From assembly GCA_900314655.1 (NCBI GenBank), contig OMWC01000013.1, positions 1-64,000 on the forward strand: a stretch of 64,000 nt of DNA, written 5' to 3'. Source of the stretch: an uncultured Prevotellaceae bacterium (GTDB taxonomy: Bacteria; Bacteroidota; Bacteroidia; Bacteroidales; Bacteroidaceae). Made by a program: the position numbers and the translations under genes. Under the pieces are notes generated by a model. It worked only from the letters and a program-made list of their open reading frames with translations, did not search any database and was not told the origin of the DNA. This document shows positions 34,260 to 42,835 of the stretch, one piece after another (position 1 is the stretch's first letter; the number at the start of each line of letters is the position of its first letter).

Positions 34260-35762
34260 ATGTACAAAATTTTCACAGGATTCCACCTCGTGGAGGCTTA
34301 CCACAAAGCCCGACGGGAGCAGCGTGTTCATCCTAAAAGAGTTCTAAAGAAACTCATCTATGCGGCCATCGTGCTCGCAGTAACTCTCTTCCTCTGGAAT
34401 GCTCCGGCCGACATGTACGGCATCCAGAACCTGACCGTCATTCAGCAGCGCATCATCGCCATCTTCGCCTTCGCCACATTGATGTGGATTTTCGAGGTGG
34501 TGCCCTCGTGGGCCACTTCCGTGGGCATCATCGGACTGATGTTGCTCACCACCTCCACCAGCGGCATCAAGCCGATGATGTATGAGGCAGCTGGCGAGCC
34601 CCTACCCTACAAGGACATTATGGCCACCTTTGCCGACCCCGTCATCATGCTCTTCATCGGCGGATTCATACTCGCCATCGCTGCCACCAAGACCGGTCTC
34701 GATGCGCAATTGGCCAAGGCTTTGCTGAAACCCTTCGGCTCAAAATCGAACAACGTGCTCCTGGGATTCATCCTCATCACGGGTGTATTCTCAATGTTCG
34801 TCTCCAACACGGCCACGGCTGCCATGATGCTCACCTTCCTGACCCCGGTGTTCAAGCAGCTTCCGCCCGAAGGAAAGGGACGCATCGCGCTGACGCTCTC
34901 CATCCCCGTGGCAGCCAACCTCGGCGGTATGGCTACGCCTATCGGAACTCCTCCGAATGCCATCGCCCTGAAATATCTGAACGACCCCGCAGGACTGAAC
35001 CTCAACCTGGGCTTCGGCGAGTGGGTGATGTTTATGCTGCCGCTCGTGCTCGTGTTACTCTTCATCGGATGGATACTGCTGCGCACCATCTTCCCCTTCT
35101 CGCAGAAAACCATCAACCTTGAGATTGAGGGCGGCATGAAGAAGGGTTTCCACACATGGGTGGTCATCGTAACCTTCATCGTCACCGTACTGCTCTGGAT
35201 GACCGACAAACTGACGGGCATCAACTCCTATACCGTGGCACTCATCCCGTTTGTGGTTTTCTCGCTGACGGGCGTGATCAATAAATACGACCTCGAGGAA
35301 ATCAACTGGAGCGTCATCTGGATGGTGGCCGGCGGTTTCGCCCTCGGTTATGGCCTGAATGCCTCCGGACTGGCAGCCAATGCCGTGGAGAGCATTCCCT
35401 TCGGCACTTGGTCGCCCATCGTCATCCTGCTCGTCTCGGGCCTCATCTGCTACCTGCTCTCTAACTTTATCTCCAACTCGGCCACGGCAGCCCTGCTGAT
35501 GCCTATCCTGGCTGTGGTATGCTCAGGCATGGGCGACAAACTCTCGGCCATCGGCGGCACACCCACCGTACTCATCGGTATTGCCGTGGCAGCATCGAGT
35601 GCAATGGTGCTCCCCATCTCCACGCCGCCGAACGCCTTGGCTTTCTCCACCAATCTGGTGAAGCAGAACGACATGGTGAAAATCGGTATCATCATGGGTG
35701 TCATCTCAATGGTGCTGGGCTACGGACTGCTCTTCATGCTGGGTGAGATGCATTTTATTTAA
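34260..35762 (+). CDS. SLC13/DASS-family anion transporter
   Basis: A 500-residue inner-membrane protein with about eleven hydrophobic segments. The two signature Ser-Asn-Thr/Ser motifs of DASS carriers are present: SNTATAAMM (about 181-189) with GTPPNAIAL, and the repeat SNSATAALL with STPPNALAF. These bind Na+ and a di- or tricarboxylate (succinate, malate, citrate) or sulfate in the family; the substrate here is not fixed. The N-terminal 30 residues are a cytosolic basic extension. The gene stands alone and ends at a large bidirectional palindrome. Confidence 0.88.
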   Translation: MYKIFTGFHLVEAYHKARREQRVHPKRVLKKLIYAAIVLAVTLFLWNAPADMYGIQNLTVIQQRIIAIFAFATLMWIFEVVPSWATSVGIIGLMLLTTSTSGIKPMMYEAAGEPLPYKDIMATFADPVIMLFIGGFILAIAATKTGLDAQLAKALLKPFGSKSNNVLLGFILITGVFSMFVSNTATAAMMLTFLTPVFKQLPPEGKGRIALTLSIPVAANLGGMATPIGTPPNAIALKYLNDPAGLNLNLGFGEWVMFMLPLVLVLLFIGWILLRTIFPFSQKTINLEIEGGMKKGFHTWVVIVTFIVTVLLWMTDKLTGINSYTVALIPFVVFSLTGVINKYDLEEINWSVIWMVAGGFALGYGLNASGLAANAVESIPFGTWSPIVILLVSGLICYLLSNFISNSATAALLMPILAVVCSGMGDKLSAIGGTPTVLIGIAVAASSAMVLPISTPPNALAFSTNLVKQNDMVKIGIIMGVISMVLGYGLLFMLGEMHFI

Positions 35763-35767
35763 AAAAA

Positions 35768-35947
35768 GACCCACCCCTGCCCTCCCTATGAGAGAAGAGC
35801 CCCACCCCTGCCCTCCCTATGAGGGAGGGAGTATATAGATTTGGAGGTGGAATTAATATAATAGCAATGAGCTGGCTGTTGGACTTTTGTCCTTCACCAG
35901 CTCATTACTATTTGCTCCCTCCCTCATAGGGAGGGCAGGGGTGGGTC
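35768..35947. repeat. Nested palindrome with CCCACCCCTGCCCTCCC arms; bidirectional terminator
   Basis: Outer 25-bp arms match perfectly (35768-35792 and 35923-35947; they start GACCCACCCCTGCCCTCCCT). A second direct copy lies at 35799-35825. An inner 16-bp hairpin AATAGCAATGAGCTGG / CCAGCTCATTACTATT (35860-35912) has one G-T pair. A and T runs flank it. It sits between convergent genes. Related CCCTCC words recur at 42522-42575 and 46021-46055. Confidence 0.65.
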
Positions 35948-35958
35948 TTCTTCTTTTT

Positions 35959-36588
35959 TTACTTCGGCCACCCGATTGGATTGTTGAGCAGCGGAATCTG
36001 CATCTCAGTGAGGCCTAGGGCCTTGGAGATGGCAGCCTTGTCCATGCCCACACGGGGAACGGTGTTCAGACCGAGGGCCGTACAAATAAGACAGATATTC
36101 TCCGACACATAGCCTGCATCCATATTGGCCATGGGCAGCGCCTTCTCGCCACGATTGCCGAACTTCGAAAGGTCGGTCACCATGATGAGGCAGACGGGAG
36201 CCGAGGCGGCAAATTTCTGATTGGCAGCCACGGCATCGCGAAGGTCGTCGTTGCATACTTTCTTCAGCTTATTGCTCTGAGGCTCATAGAGCCAGGCGCC
36301 GTCCTTGCGGGCCACATACAGGAGAATATCCTGCGCATTGATGGCCGAAGGAGCCGTAATCTTCTTGCTCTCCGGACGGTTGATACCACAGGCTGCCCAC
36401 AGCACCTGCGAGAGTGTGGCATCCGAGATTTCGCGGTCAGAATACTCGCGCTGGGAAGCACGCTTCTGAAGCGCCTCCATCAGCGTCATCTTCACATTCA
36501 TGTCTGGCGCAGGCAACTGAATGTCCTGTGCCGTGGCGCAACTGACCATCACGAGGAGGCCCATTGCCAGCATACTGATTTTCTTCAT
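35959..36588 (-). CDS. Exported nitroreductase-family protein
   Basis: A 209-residue protein when started at MKKISMLAMGLLVMVSCATA (ATG 36588), just downstream of the GH97 stop; the frame is open from 36627 but those codons overlap GH97. The signal peptide is followed by a nitroreductase (FMN-binding) domain: LQKRASQREYSDREIS near the start, LSQVLWAACGINRP, and GYVSENICLICTALGLNTVPRVG. It resembles the SagB/ThcOx-type group often found exported in Bacteroidota. The electron donor and substrate outside the cytoplasm are unknown. Confidence 0.82.
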   Translation of the reverse strand: MKKISMLAMGLLVMVSCATAQDIQLPAPDMNVKMTLMEALQKRASQREYSDREISDATLSQVLWAACGINRPESKKITAPSAINAQDILLYVARKDGAWLYEPQSNKLKKVCNDDLRDAVAANQKFAASAPVCLIMVTDLSKFGNRGEKALPMANMDAGYVSENICLICTALGLNTVPRVGMDKAAISKALGLTEMQIPLLNNPIGWPK

Positions 36589-36601
36589 TTTGCGATGTGT
36601 T

Positions 36602-38545
36602 TTATTTATTAATAATTGCGCCGCCACGAGCCGGGAGCACGAGACGGACTTGTCCTTTCTTGTTAATCTTCAGCGTGCGCAGTTCCTGGTCGTCAATGTA
36701 ATAGTCGGCTTGTTGTCCGGCGAGCATCGGCAATGAGACGGACAGCTTCAACGGGGCATCGGTGCCGTTGAGGGCAGCCACATACCACTCCGTCCCATGC
36801 CTACGGGCCATCACCACATAGCGGCCGGGATAACCGTCGATGAAGCGCGTCTCGTCCCAAGTGGTGGGCAGTTTCTTCAGGAAATCCCGCTGGAACAGGG
36901 GCAATTCAGGTAATGACTGGGGGGTGAGTGCCACGCAGTTCACGGCACATTGGTTGGTGATGCCGGTGGCCATCTCGAAGGTATTGGTAGTATAGCGCGG
37001 ATGGCGACTCTTATTATCCTTCGAGAGGAACTGGTTCATGATGACACCGCCCCAGTCCATCGATGCCACGGCATTGCGGACGAAGGGATGCATCGTGAGT
37101 TCAAAACCTTCCTGACGGGCATGATGGTCGCTGAAGAACACGTTCTCGGAGGCCAGCACTGCTTCGCTGCCCACGAAGTTGGGATACATACGCTCCCATC
37201 CACGCGGCAAGGTGCAGCCGTGGAATATCACCTGCAGACCGTAGCGGTTGGCATCGGAAAGGATGTCTTCGTAAAGCTGAAGCGTCTGCTGTTTGTCGCC
37301 TCCGAAGAAGTCCACCTTAATGCCTTTCACGCCGATGCTTTTCAGCCATTTCATCTCGCGCTCACGAGCCACGGCGGTATTCATGCAGTCGCGGGGTGTC
37401 TGCGGGGCATCGTTCCAGAAGCCGTTACTGTTGTACCATAATAAAAGACGTACGCCTTTCTGCTGGGCATAGCGAGAAAGTTCAGCCATCCGCTCACGTC
37501 CGATGTTCTGATCCCACCAGTTGTCCACCAGACAATACTCATAGCCCATCTCAGAAGCCAGGTCTATGAACTTCACCTGATCATCATAGTTGATGCTGCC
37601 GTCCTGCCAGATGAGCCAGCTCCACGTGTAGCGACCTCCCTTATAATCTGTGGAAGGCTCATAGAGCGGCTCCACCACATCGTAGGCCACCGTGGTTTCC
37701 ACGATAGGTTTCAGCGAAGAACCCACAGTGATTGTTCTCCATGGCGTGGAACCAGGAAGCGGAATGGTGGCATACTCCGAACCGAAACCGTTGTTCTCGC
37801 CCTTGTCGGGGAAAGCAATCTGATAGCCACCCTCCTGCCAGTCACTCAGATGACTGCCGCAATAGGCTCCCGAGACGCCCGTCTCTGAAACCAACGCCCA
37901 AAGAGTAGTCTGCCCGTCAACAACCTTGAACAGGCAGGGGAACGTGTAGCCGCGTCCGAATTTCGATTTCACTTTCATCTCGTCGTCGGCCTTATATTCC
38001 TCCTCGTAACTGGGCTTCGTCTGCTCCCACCCCGTTTCGGGACCAATCTGAGGACAAAGGAATGTCTTCGTTCCATCGGGAAAAGAGAACGCGGTGTTCT
38101 CCTTATATATAATAGTACGCTTGGGATTGCCTTTCGCCGGACGTGGCAGGGTGTAGCGGAAAGCCACGTCGTTGTTGCTCACCAGGAACGTCACCTGCAT
38201 ATGCAGGCTGTCGGCCGTCTGGTAATCGAGCATCAGCTGATTGGCTTCATACTCCACGTGTGATGCCTTCGTCTGCCGCATGTCATACGCTTTCCTGACG
38301 GTTTCTTCGTGGCAGTCCACGTATTTCAAGCCCTGCGTGAAATCGGCAAGACTCGTTTTCAGTCCCAGGGCAGAGGGCCCTACTACCAGCCGCCCGTCGT
38401 ATTCCACGCTGTATTTCTGATTCTCCACAGTCACCATCAGGCGACCGTCAGGTGAACCAACCGTTACGTGTCCTGCCCAGCAGGCAGCCGATGTACAAAG
38501 GGCCAGCATCAGCCCCATTGCCCGTTTCTTCAAATCGTTTCTCAT
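36602..38545 (-). CDS. GH97 glycoside hydrolase (alpha-galactosidase/alpha-glucosidase family)
   Basis: A 647-residue periplasmic enzyme with signal peptide (cleavage after ACWA). N-terminal beta-sandwich (about 25-290), (beta/alpha)8 barrel (about 295-560) and C-terminal beta domain. The barrel has YCLVDNWWDQN and GIKVDFFGGDKQ; Asp412 of the latter is where retaining GH97 enzymes have their nucleophile, so it may be a retaining alpha-galactosidase-type member rather than SusB-type. It is followed by the nitroreductase and preceded 12 bp upstream by an esterase gene, forming a small carbohydrate operon. Confidence 0.9.
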   Translation of the reverse strand: MRNDLKKRAMGLMLALCTSAACWAGHVTVGSPDGRLMVTVENQKYSVEYDGRLVVGPSALGLKTSLADFTQGLKYVDCHEETVRKAYDMRQTKASHVEYEANQLMLDYQTADSLHMQVTFLVSNNDVAFRYTLPRPAKGNPKRTIIYKENTAFSFPDGTKTFLCPQIGPETGWEQTKPSYEEEYKADDEMKVKSKFGRGYTFPCLFKVVDGQTTLWALVSETGVSGAYCGSHLSDWQEGGYQIAFPDKGENNGFGSEYATIPLPGSTPWRTITVGSSLKPIVETTVAYDVVEPLYEPSTDYKGGRYTWSWLIWQDGSINYDDQVKFIDLASEMGYEYCLVDNWWDQNIGRERMAELSRYAQQKGVRLLLWYNSNGFWNDAPQTPRDCMNTAVAREREMKWLKSIGVKGIKVDFFGGDKQQTLQLYEDILSDANRYGLQVIFHGCTLPRGWERMYPNFVGSEAVLASENVFFSDHHARQEGFELTMHPFVRNAVASMDWGGVIMNQFLSKDNKSRHPRYTTNTFEMATGITNQCAVNCVALTPQSLPELPLFQRDFLKKLPTTWDETRFIDGYPGRYVVMARRHGTEWYVAALNGTDAPLKLSVSLPMLAGQQADYYIDDQELRTLKINKKGQVRLVLPARGGAIINK

Positions 38546-38557
38546 TATTTCAATATT

Positions 38558-39652
38558 TTAGAACCATTTCATTAATGCACGCAAGTAAGCCGTCAGTTCA
38601 CCGGCCATCTTCTGCTGCTGCCAGAGAGAGGGATGCCAGTCGGCTCCGTAACCGATGTCGCCTTGCTGATCGGTCATGTCGAAGCGATAGACTTCCCTGT
38701 CGCCACGGGCCTGAGCCTCTTCGACAGTCGTGTCAAGGGCTTTCTTCACCGTTTCCAGATCCTTCTCATGAAGCATGCTACCAGAAAGGAATACTATCTT
38801 AGCCTTAGGATAGTGACCGCGAAGGTCGCGGAGGAAACTGCGGTAGCCATTCAGCAGTCTCTTGGGATCGCAGTTGTTGAGCGACATATCATTTGTGCCA
38901 AGATTCACACAGACCACATCGGGCTGATAGCGCGAGAAATCCCATTCCTGCGACTTGTCCAGAAAGTTCGTGTAAGGATACATCCGTGGCATACAGTCGT
39001 CGCTCCCCGCCTTGGGAGCGCCATAGTTGCGATAGATGCCGATACCGCTTCGGGCCACCGCGACATGCTGTGCTTTCAGATTACGGGCCGTAATGGCGGC
39101 ATAGGTGTAATAATGGTTCTCCGTTTCATCGCTGAAATGCTCATTGGGGTCGGTACTCTCCACACCATAGCCGCAAGTGATGGAATTGCCGATAAACTCT
39201 ATCTTGCGCTCCGGCAATGCTGGCGCATCAGCCAACTGACATCCCTCATCAAGCAGGAATCCGCGAAACTCCGGACGGCGTTGATAGCCCTCAATGGCAT
39301 ACATCAGCTCAACAGTATGTTGGCCACGCGGGAGAGCCGTTGCCAATGTCACGACACTGTCTTTCTCGCCCGTGAAAGCCACCTTGAAAGGGGCTGCACC
39401 ATCTATCTGCGCCATGAAGTAGCCACTCTTGGGCTTGGCAATCATGCAAAGAGAAGTGCCGTTGAACACAGCCTTTATCTGAACACCCGGATAGGTAAAC
39501 TGGGGTGATTCCGGATGGTTGAAGTTGACACGGCCTACATATTGGATATGAGGATCGGCTGCGCTGATACGCTGTCCTGCGGGTACGAGGGTTGCAGCCG
39601 ACATGGTAAAAGCCAGTCCCAACAACGAGAAAGTTGCAATGAATGTTTTCAT
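38558..39652 (-). CDS. SGNH/GDSL esterase, CE2 (acetylxylan esterase) type
   Basis: A 364-residue exported esterase. Signal peptide about 1-19; an N-terminal jelly-roll domain (about 25-145) as in CE2 esterases; then an SGNH hydrolase domain with Ser157 in GNSITCGYG, NLGTNDMS, and the catalytic pair in DWHPS (Asp338, His340). CE2 enzymes remove acetyl groups from xylan and other hemicelluloses. It leads a minus-strand set with GH97 and faces away from a second esterase gene across 105 bp that holds promoter boxes such as TAATTTTG at 39731-39738. Confidence 0.85.
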   Translation of the reverse strand: MKTFIATFSLLGLAFTMSAATLVPAGQRISAADPHIQYVGRVNFNHPESPQFTYPGVQIKAVFNGTSLCMIAKPKSGYFMAQIDGAAPFKVAFTGEKDSVVTLATALPRGQHTVELMYAIEGYQRRPEFRGFLLDEGCQLADAPALPERKIEFIGNSITCGYGVESTDPNEHFSDETENHYYTYAAITARNLKAQHVAVARSGIGIYRNYGAPKAGSDDCMPRMYPYTNFLDKSQEWDFSRYQPDVVCVNLGTNDMSLNNCDPKRLLNGYRSFLRDLRGHYPKAKIVFLSGSMLHEKDLETVKKALDTTVEEAQARGDREVYRFDMTDQQGDIGYGADWHPSLWQQQKMAGELTAYLRALMKWF

Positions 39653-39757
39653 ACGTCTTAAAAATATTATATTTGGTTACAAAAGTAAATAAATTTTCCG
39701 AAAACACTTGCTTTGATAAATAACTTTTTATAATTTTGCCTGAAAATCCACACAATC

Positions 39758-40876
39758 ATGAAAAGAATACTGACAACATTAGCACTCGGTTGTGCTGTCC
39801 TTCTGAGCTATGCTCAAGACCCCAATTTCTACATCTATCTTGCCATCGGACAATCAAACATGGTAGGTCAGGCTCCACTGACTGCCCAAGACTCCATCGT
39901 GAGCGAACGTTTCCTGAACCTGACGGCCAGCGATTGCGATACGCATCCCATGGGCCAATGGCGCAAGGCTGTTCCCCCACTCGCCCGCCAATGGACGAAA
40001 CTCGGTCCTACCGACTACTTCGGACGCACGATGCTGGAGAATCTTCCCAAGGACAAAAAGGTGGGAACACTCCTGGTTGCCGTTGACGGTTGTGCCATCG
40101 ACATGTTCCATCCCCAGCTCACCGACCCTTGGGTAGGCAAGAACCTGCCCGACTGGCAGCGCAACGAGATTAACTGCTATGGCGGCAAACCGCTGGAGCG
40201 CCTGGTCACGCTGGCCAAGCAAGCCCAGAAAGACGGAGTCATCAAGGGCATCATCCTCCACCAGGGAGAAACCGATGCCTATAACGAAACCTGGCCGCAG
40301 AAAGTGAAGGAGATCTACGGATACCTGCTCAAAGAACTGAATCTCAAGGCCGAAGACTGTCCGATTATCGCCGGTGAGCCTGTAGGGGCTGAATATAATG
40401 GAGTCTGCAAGCATTCCATTCCGACGATACAGACCCTCCCCCTTTGGATTCCCACCTCTGCAGTCGTTTCCTCAAAAGGCTGTCCACCCCTCAACGATAA
40501 CCTTCACTTCAACCACGAAGGCTACGTGAAACTCGGCAAGCGTTACGCCTACGCCATGCTGAAATTCATGGGAATCTATGCCAAAGACGAAACCCTTACC
40601 ACGCAGACTGTCAGTCAGGGCGAGGGATTCGAAGTGAGCGGAATATTGATGGACACCCCCAATCACAATGGAGATGTGCTGCTGATCAAATCCGAAAAGC
40701 CCTACAAGCAAATCGAGGTGGTGAGCTATTCCGGTCAGACTATCTGTACTTACGACACGAAGCATAAAGAGGCGAAATCCTTCTTGCTCCCGATGAAAGG
40801 AATATCCGACAAGACCTTGGTCATCGTGGTACACGCCACCGACGGAACCTCTACGACCAAGCAGGTCAAGCTGTAG
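39758..40876 (+). CDS. Acetyl esterase, CE6/sialate O-acetylesterase-like
   Basis: A 372-residue exported SGNH-type esterase. Signal peptide about 1-19; catalytic Ser33 in AIGQSNMVGQ, HQGETDAYN, and Asp247 and His250 in NDNLHFNHEGY. This is the CE6 / DUF303 pattern, active on acetylated xylan or sialic acids. The last 80 residues (GDVLLIKSEKPYKQIEVVSY to KQVKL) form a beta domain resembling a degenerate type IX sorting domain. Promoter box TAATTTTG at 39731-39738. It works logically with the neighbouring GH97 and CE2 genes. Confidence 0.82.
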   Translation: MKRILTTLALGCAVLLSYAQDPNFYIYLAIGQSNMVGQAPLTAQDSIVSERFLNLTASDCDTHPMGQWRKAVPPLARQWTKLGPTDYFGRTMLENLPKDKKVGTLLVAVDGCAIDMFHPQLTDPWVGKNLPDWQRNEINCYGGKPLERLVTLAKQAQKDGVIKGIILHQGETDAYNETWPQKVKEIYGYLLKELNLKAEDCPIIAGEPVGAEYNGVCKHSIPTIQTLPLWIPTSAVVSSKGCPPLNDNLHFNHEGYVKLGKRYAYAMLKFMGIYAKDETLTTQTVSQGEGFEVSGILMDTPNHNGDVLLIKSEKPYKQIEVVSYSGQTICTYDTKHKEAKSFLLPMKGISDKTLVIVVHATDGTSTTKQVKL

Positions 40877-40900
40877 TATCACCTTATATAAACTAACAGA

Positions 40901-40923
40901 GGCACGGAGCAAAACTCCGTGCC
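40901..40923. terminator. Hairpin between convergent genes
   Basis: GGCACGGAG (40901-40909), CAAAA, CTCCGTGCC (40915-40923): perfect 9-bp stem between the esterase and nagB stops. There is no strong T run. Confidence 0.5.
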
Positions 40924-40948
40924 ACTGCGTTTGCATATTCGAAAAAAG

Positions 40949-41734
40949 TTATTTCTTCTCGATATCCTTGAAATACTTATAGGTAGCAACCTTCAGCTCG
41001 TCGCAGGCAGGCTCATCGGCCACTATGATGCCATGCTGATGCATCTGCAGGGCCGAGATGGTCCACTCCTGACAAACGGCACCCTCCACGGCAGCCTTCA
41101 TGGCGCGTGCCTTATGGTGACCGTTCACCAGAATCAACACTTCACGAGCATCCATCACGGTGCCCACGCCAACGGTCAATGCACTCTTGGGTACCTTGTT
41201 CACATCGTTGTCGAAGAAACGGGAGTTAGCAATGATGGTGTCGGTGGTCAGCGTTTTCTGGCGCGTACGGCTTGAGAGTGAAGAGAAAGGCTCATTGAAA
41301 GCAATGTGCCCGTCGGGACCGATTCCACCGATGAAGAGGTCGATGCCTCCTGCTTCCTGAATCATCTGCTCGTAGTGGGCACACTCTGCCACCAGGTCTT
41401 CAGCGTTTCCATTCAGGATGTGCACGTTATTCTTGTCGATATCGATATGGTCGAAAAGGTTACGGGCCATAAACGAGTGATAGCTCTCTGGATGGTCTTC
41501 TGCAAGTCCTACATACTCGTCCATATTAAAGGTGATCACATTCTTAAACGAGACACGTCCTTCCTTATTGGCTTTCACCAGACAAGCGTACATTCCCTCG
41601 GGTGAAGAACCGGTAGGAAGACCAAGAACGAATTTCTTTTCTGCTGTTGGTTTGAAGGCATTGATACGCTCAATGACATGTTCGGCAGCCCATTGTGACA
41701 TTGACCGATAATCCTTTTCAATAATTACTCTCAT
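40949..41734 (-). CDS. nagB: Glucosamine-6-phosphate deaminase
   Basis: A 261-residue enzyme turning glucosamine-6-phosphate into fructose-6-phosphate and ammonia. Catalytic residues sit at the same numbers as in E. coli NagB: Asp72 (FNMDEY), Asp141, His143 and Glu148 ([11 protein letters not shown]). LGLPTGSSP binds phosphate. A TATTTTTG box on the minus strand (41769-41776) is the probable promoter. Farther upstream is a separate promoter-terminator unit that may be a small RNA. Confidence 0.95.
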   Translation of the reverse strand: MRVIIEKDYRSMSQWAAEHVIERINAFKPTAEKKFVLGLPTGSSPEGMYACLVKANKEGRVSFKNVITFNMDEYVGLAEDHPESYHSFMARNLFDHIDIDKNNVHILNGNAEDLVAECAHYEQMIQEAGGIDLFIGGIGPDGHIAFNEPFSSLSSRTRQKTLTTDTIIANSRFFDNDVNKVPKSALTVGVGTVMDAREVLILVNGHHKARAMKAAVEGAVCQEWTISALQMHQHGIIVADEPACDELKVATYKYFKDIEKK

Positions 41735-41821
41735 AGTGTTTGTTATGTTTAAGTGAATAATTTCGGGTGCAAAAATAAAAAAAAACTGCGTAACACATCA
41801 CATCAGCATTAAAAAATTAAC

Positions 41822-41930
41822 AAAAAAAATGCCTCGACATCACGTCGAAGCAATTTCTCTTTTTGAATGTCTTAGCAGTTAGTATTATGTAGCATGTAAT
41901 TTCTGAAAATCAGTATTATTTTGTCTTAAC
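41822..41930 (-). ncRNA. Candidate small RNA with intrinsic terminator upstream of nagB
   Basis: A minus-strand TATCTTTG box (41936-41943) would start a transcript near 41929 that ends at a clear terminator: TGCTTCGAC-GTGAT-GTCGAGGCA (41852 to 41830) followed by eight T. The product is about 105 nt with no reading frame of note. Because nagB has its own nearer promoter box, this is either an independent small RNA or a long leader with an attenuator for nagB. A 14-bp palindrome TTGATTTAAATCAA (41955-41968) just upstream may be an operator. Confidence 0.35.
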
Positions 41931-41991
41931 TGGTGCAAAGATAATACATTTCTCTTGATTTAAATCAATTATGATACAAAAAATGACGAAA

Positions 41992-42017
41992 AATCTACGT
42001 AAACGATTACGTAGATT
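41992..42017. promoter_or_regulatory. Perfect 11-bp inverted repeat, possible operator
   Basis: AATCTACGTAA (41992-42002), ACGA, TTACGTAGATT (42007-42017). There is no T run, so an operator is more likely than a terminator. It lies upstream of the candidate small RNA promoter. A second palindrome is at 41955-41968. Confidence 0.35.
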
Positions 42018-42062
42018 ACATACAATACACCTCTATGAAACATTCTAATCACCTCAAAACTT

Positions 42063-42656
42063 TTCACCATCTCGCCTAACGCATTGCTTCACAACGCATT
42101 GCGGTGAAGGGTTGGGAAAGGGTGGATATAAGTAAGCCTCCAGCATCCATTTATCGGGGAAAAACCATCCTCCCATCAGACAGTCTCTTTCCTGACTTTG
42201 GAAACACTCCTTCCAGGCTTTGGAAACATCCTTTCCAGACTTTGGAAAGCATGCTTCCACTTGCTGGAAGCAAAACATCATCCGACGGACATCAAAACAT
42301 CATCGAATGAAGGCCAAAACATTATCAAACGAAGACCAAAACATCATCAATTGCAAACCAAAACATCATTAAACGAAGACCAAAACATCATCGAATGCAA
42401 ACCAAAACATCATAGAATGAAGAACAAAAAGTCTAAATGTATCATTTACGATGTCTAAGTCTATCATTTACGATGCGTAAATGGCACATTTATGAATGCC
42501 CGTTCGTAATAACCCCCTCCCTAAACAGGGAGGGCGGGGGTGGGTCTTTTCTTTCAGGGAAGGTTGGGGGTGGGTCTTTATTAGGAGGTCTGGCGATGGT
42601 CTTCCAACCCTTCACCGTAAGCCCATGCATTTCAACAGGTTACGCAATATGGTGAA
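42063..42656. mobile_element. Second composite non-coding element with facing 51-bp palindromic ends
   Basis: Ends are TTCAC-N34-CGGTGAAGGGTT units at 42063-42113 (plus) and 42606-42656 (minus). The inner 14 bp (CGGTGAAGGGTTGG and complement at 42604-42617) match perfectly, and both have AAC at unit positions 16-18, as in the element at 4289-5066. The interior holds 22-bp repeat arrays (42189-42424), two ATCATTTACGATG words (42447-42479) and GGGGGTGGGTC repeats (42522-42575). There is no gene in this 1.1-kb gap. Same family as the first element but with different interior. Confidence 0.5.
42189..42424 (+). repeat. 22-bp-period repeat array, two unit types in series
   Basis: First come four palindromic units (42189, 42211, 42233, 42255), e.g. 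TTCCAGACTTTGGAAAGCAT. Then seven units starting CAAAACATCATC or close variants at 42271, 42293, 42315, 42337, 42359, 42381 and 42403. Every step is exactly 22 bp. The first type matches 13656-13743, the second 4833-4920. The period near two helical turns suggests a protein-binding array rather than coding. Confidence 0.7.
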
Positions 42657-42835
42657 GAATTTAAGATGATTGTCTATCAGATTATACATAGGCTGATTTC
42701 TAACTTTTCGGGGTTATTTGCTCACATTTTTGTCTCAATAGGCTCAAAGTTCTGAAATTTTATGTAAATTTGTACCCAATTATAATATATGAATAATGTA
42801 ACCGATTCCTCGGGAATCGCTTTCAGCATGATTGA

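Noticed and set aside
35768..35947. Transposon ends around the palindrome between the DASS and nitroreductase genes
   Set aside because: The arms are close together, enclose only another hairpin, and sit between convergent stops, so a terminator-type repeat explains it better.
42189..42424. A second CRISPR array
   Set aside because: Units follow one another directly with a 22-bp period and no unique spacers, so it is a tandem repeat.
42104..42458. Frames of 68-86 codons in the 42-kb repeat region
   Set aside because: The sequence is 22-bp tandem repeat; the period is not divisible by three and the peptides are not conserved-looking.
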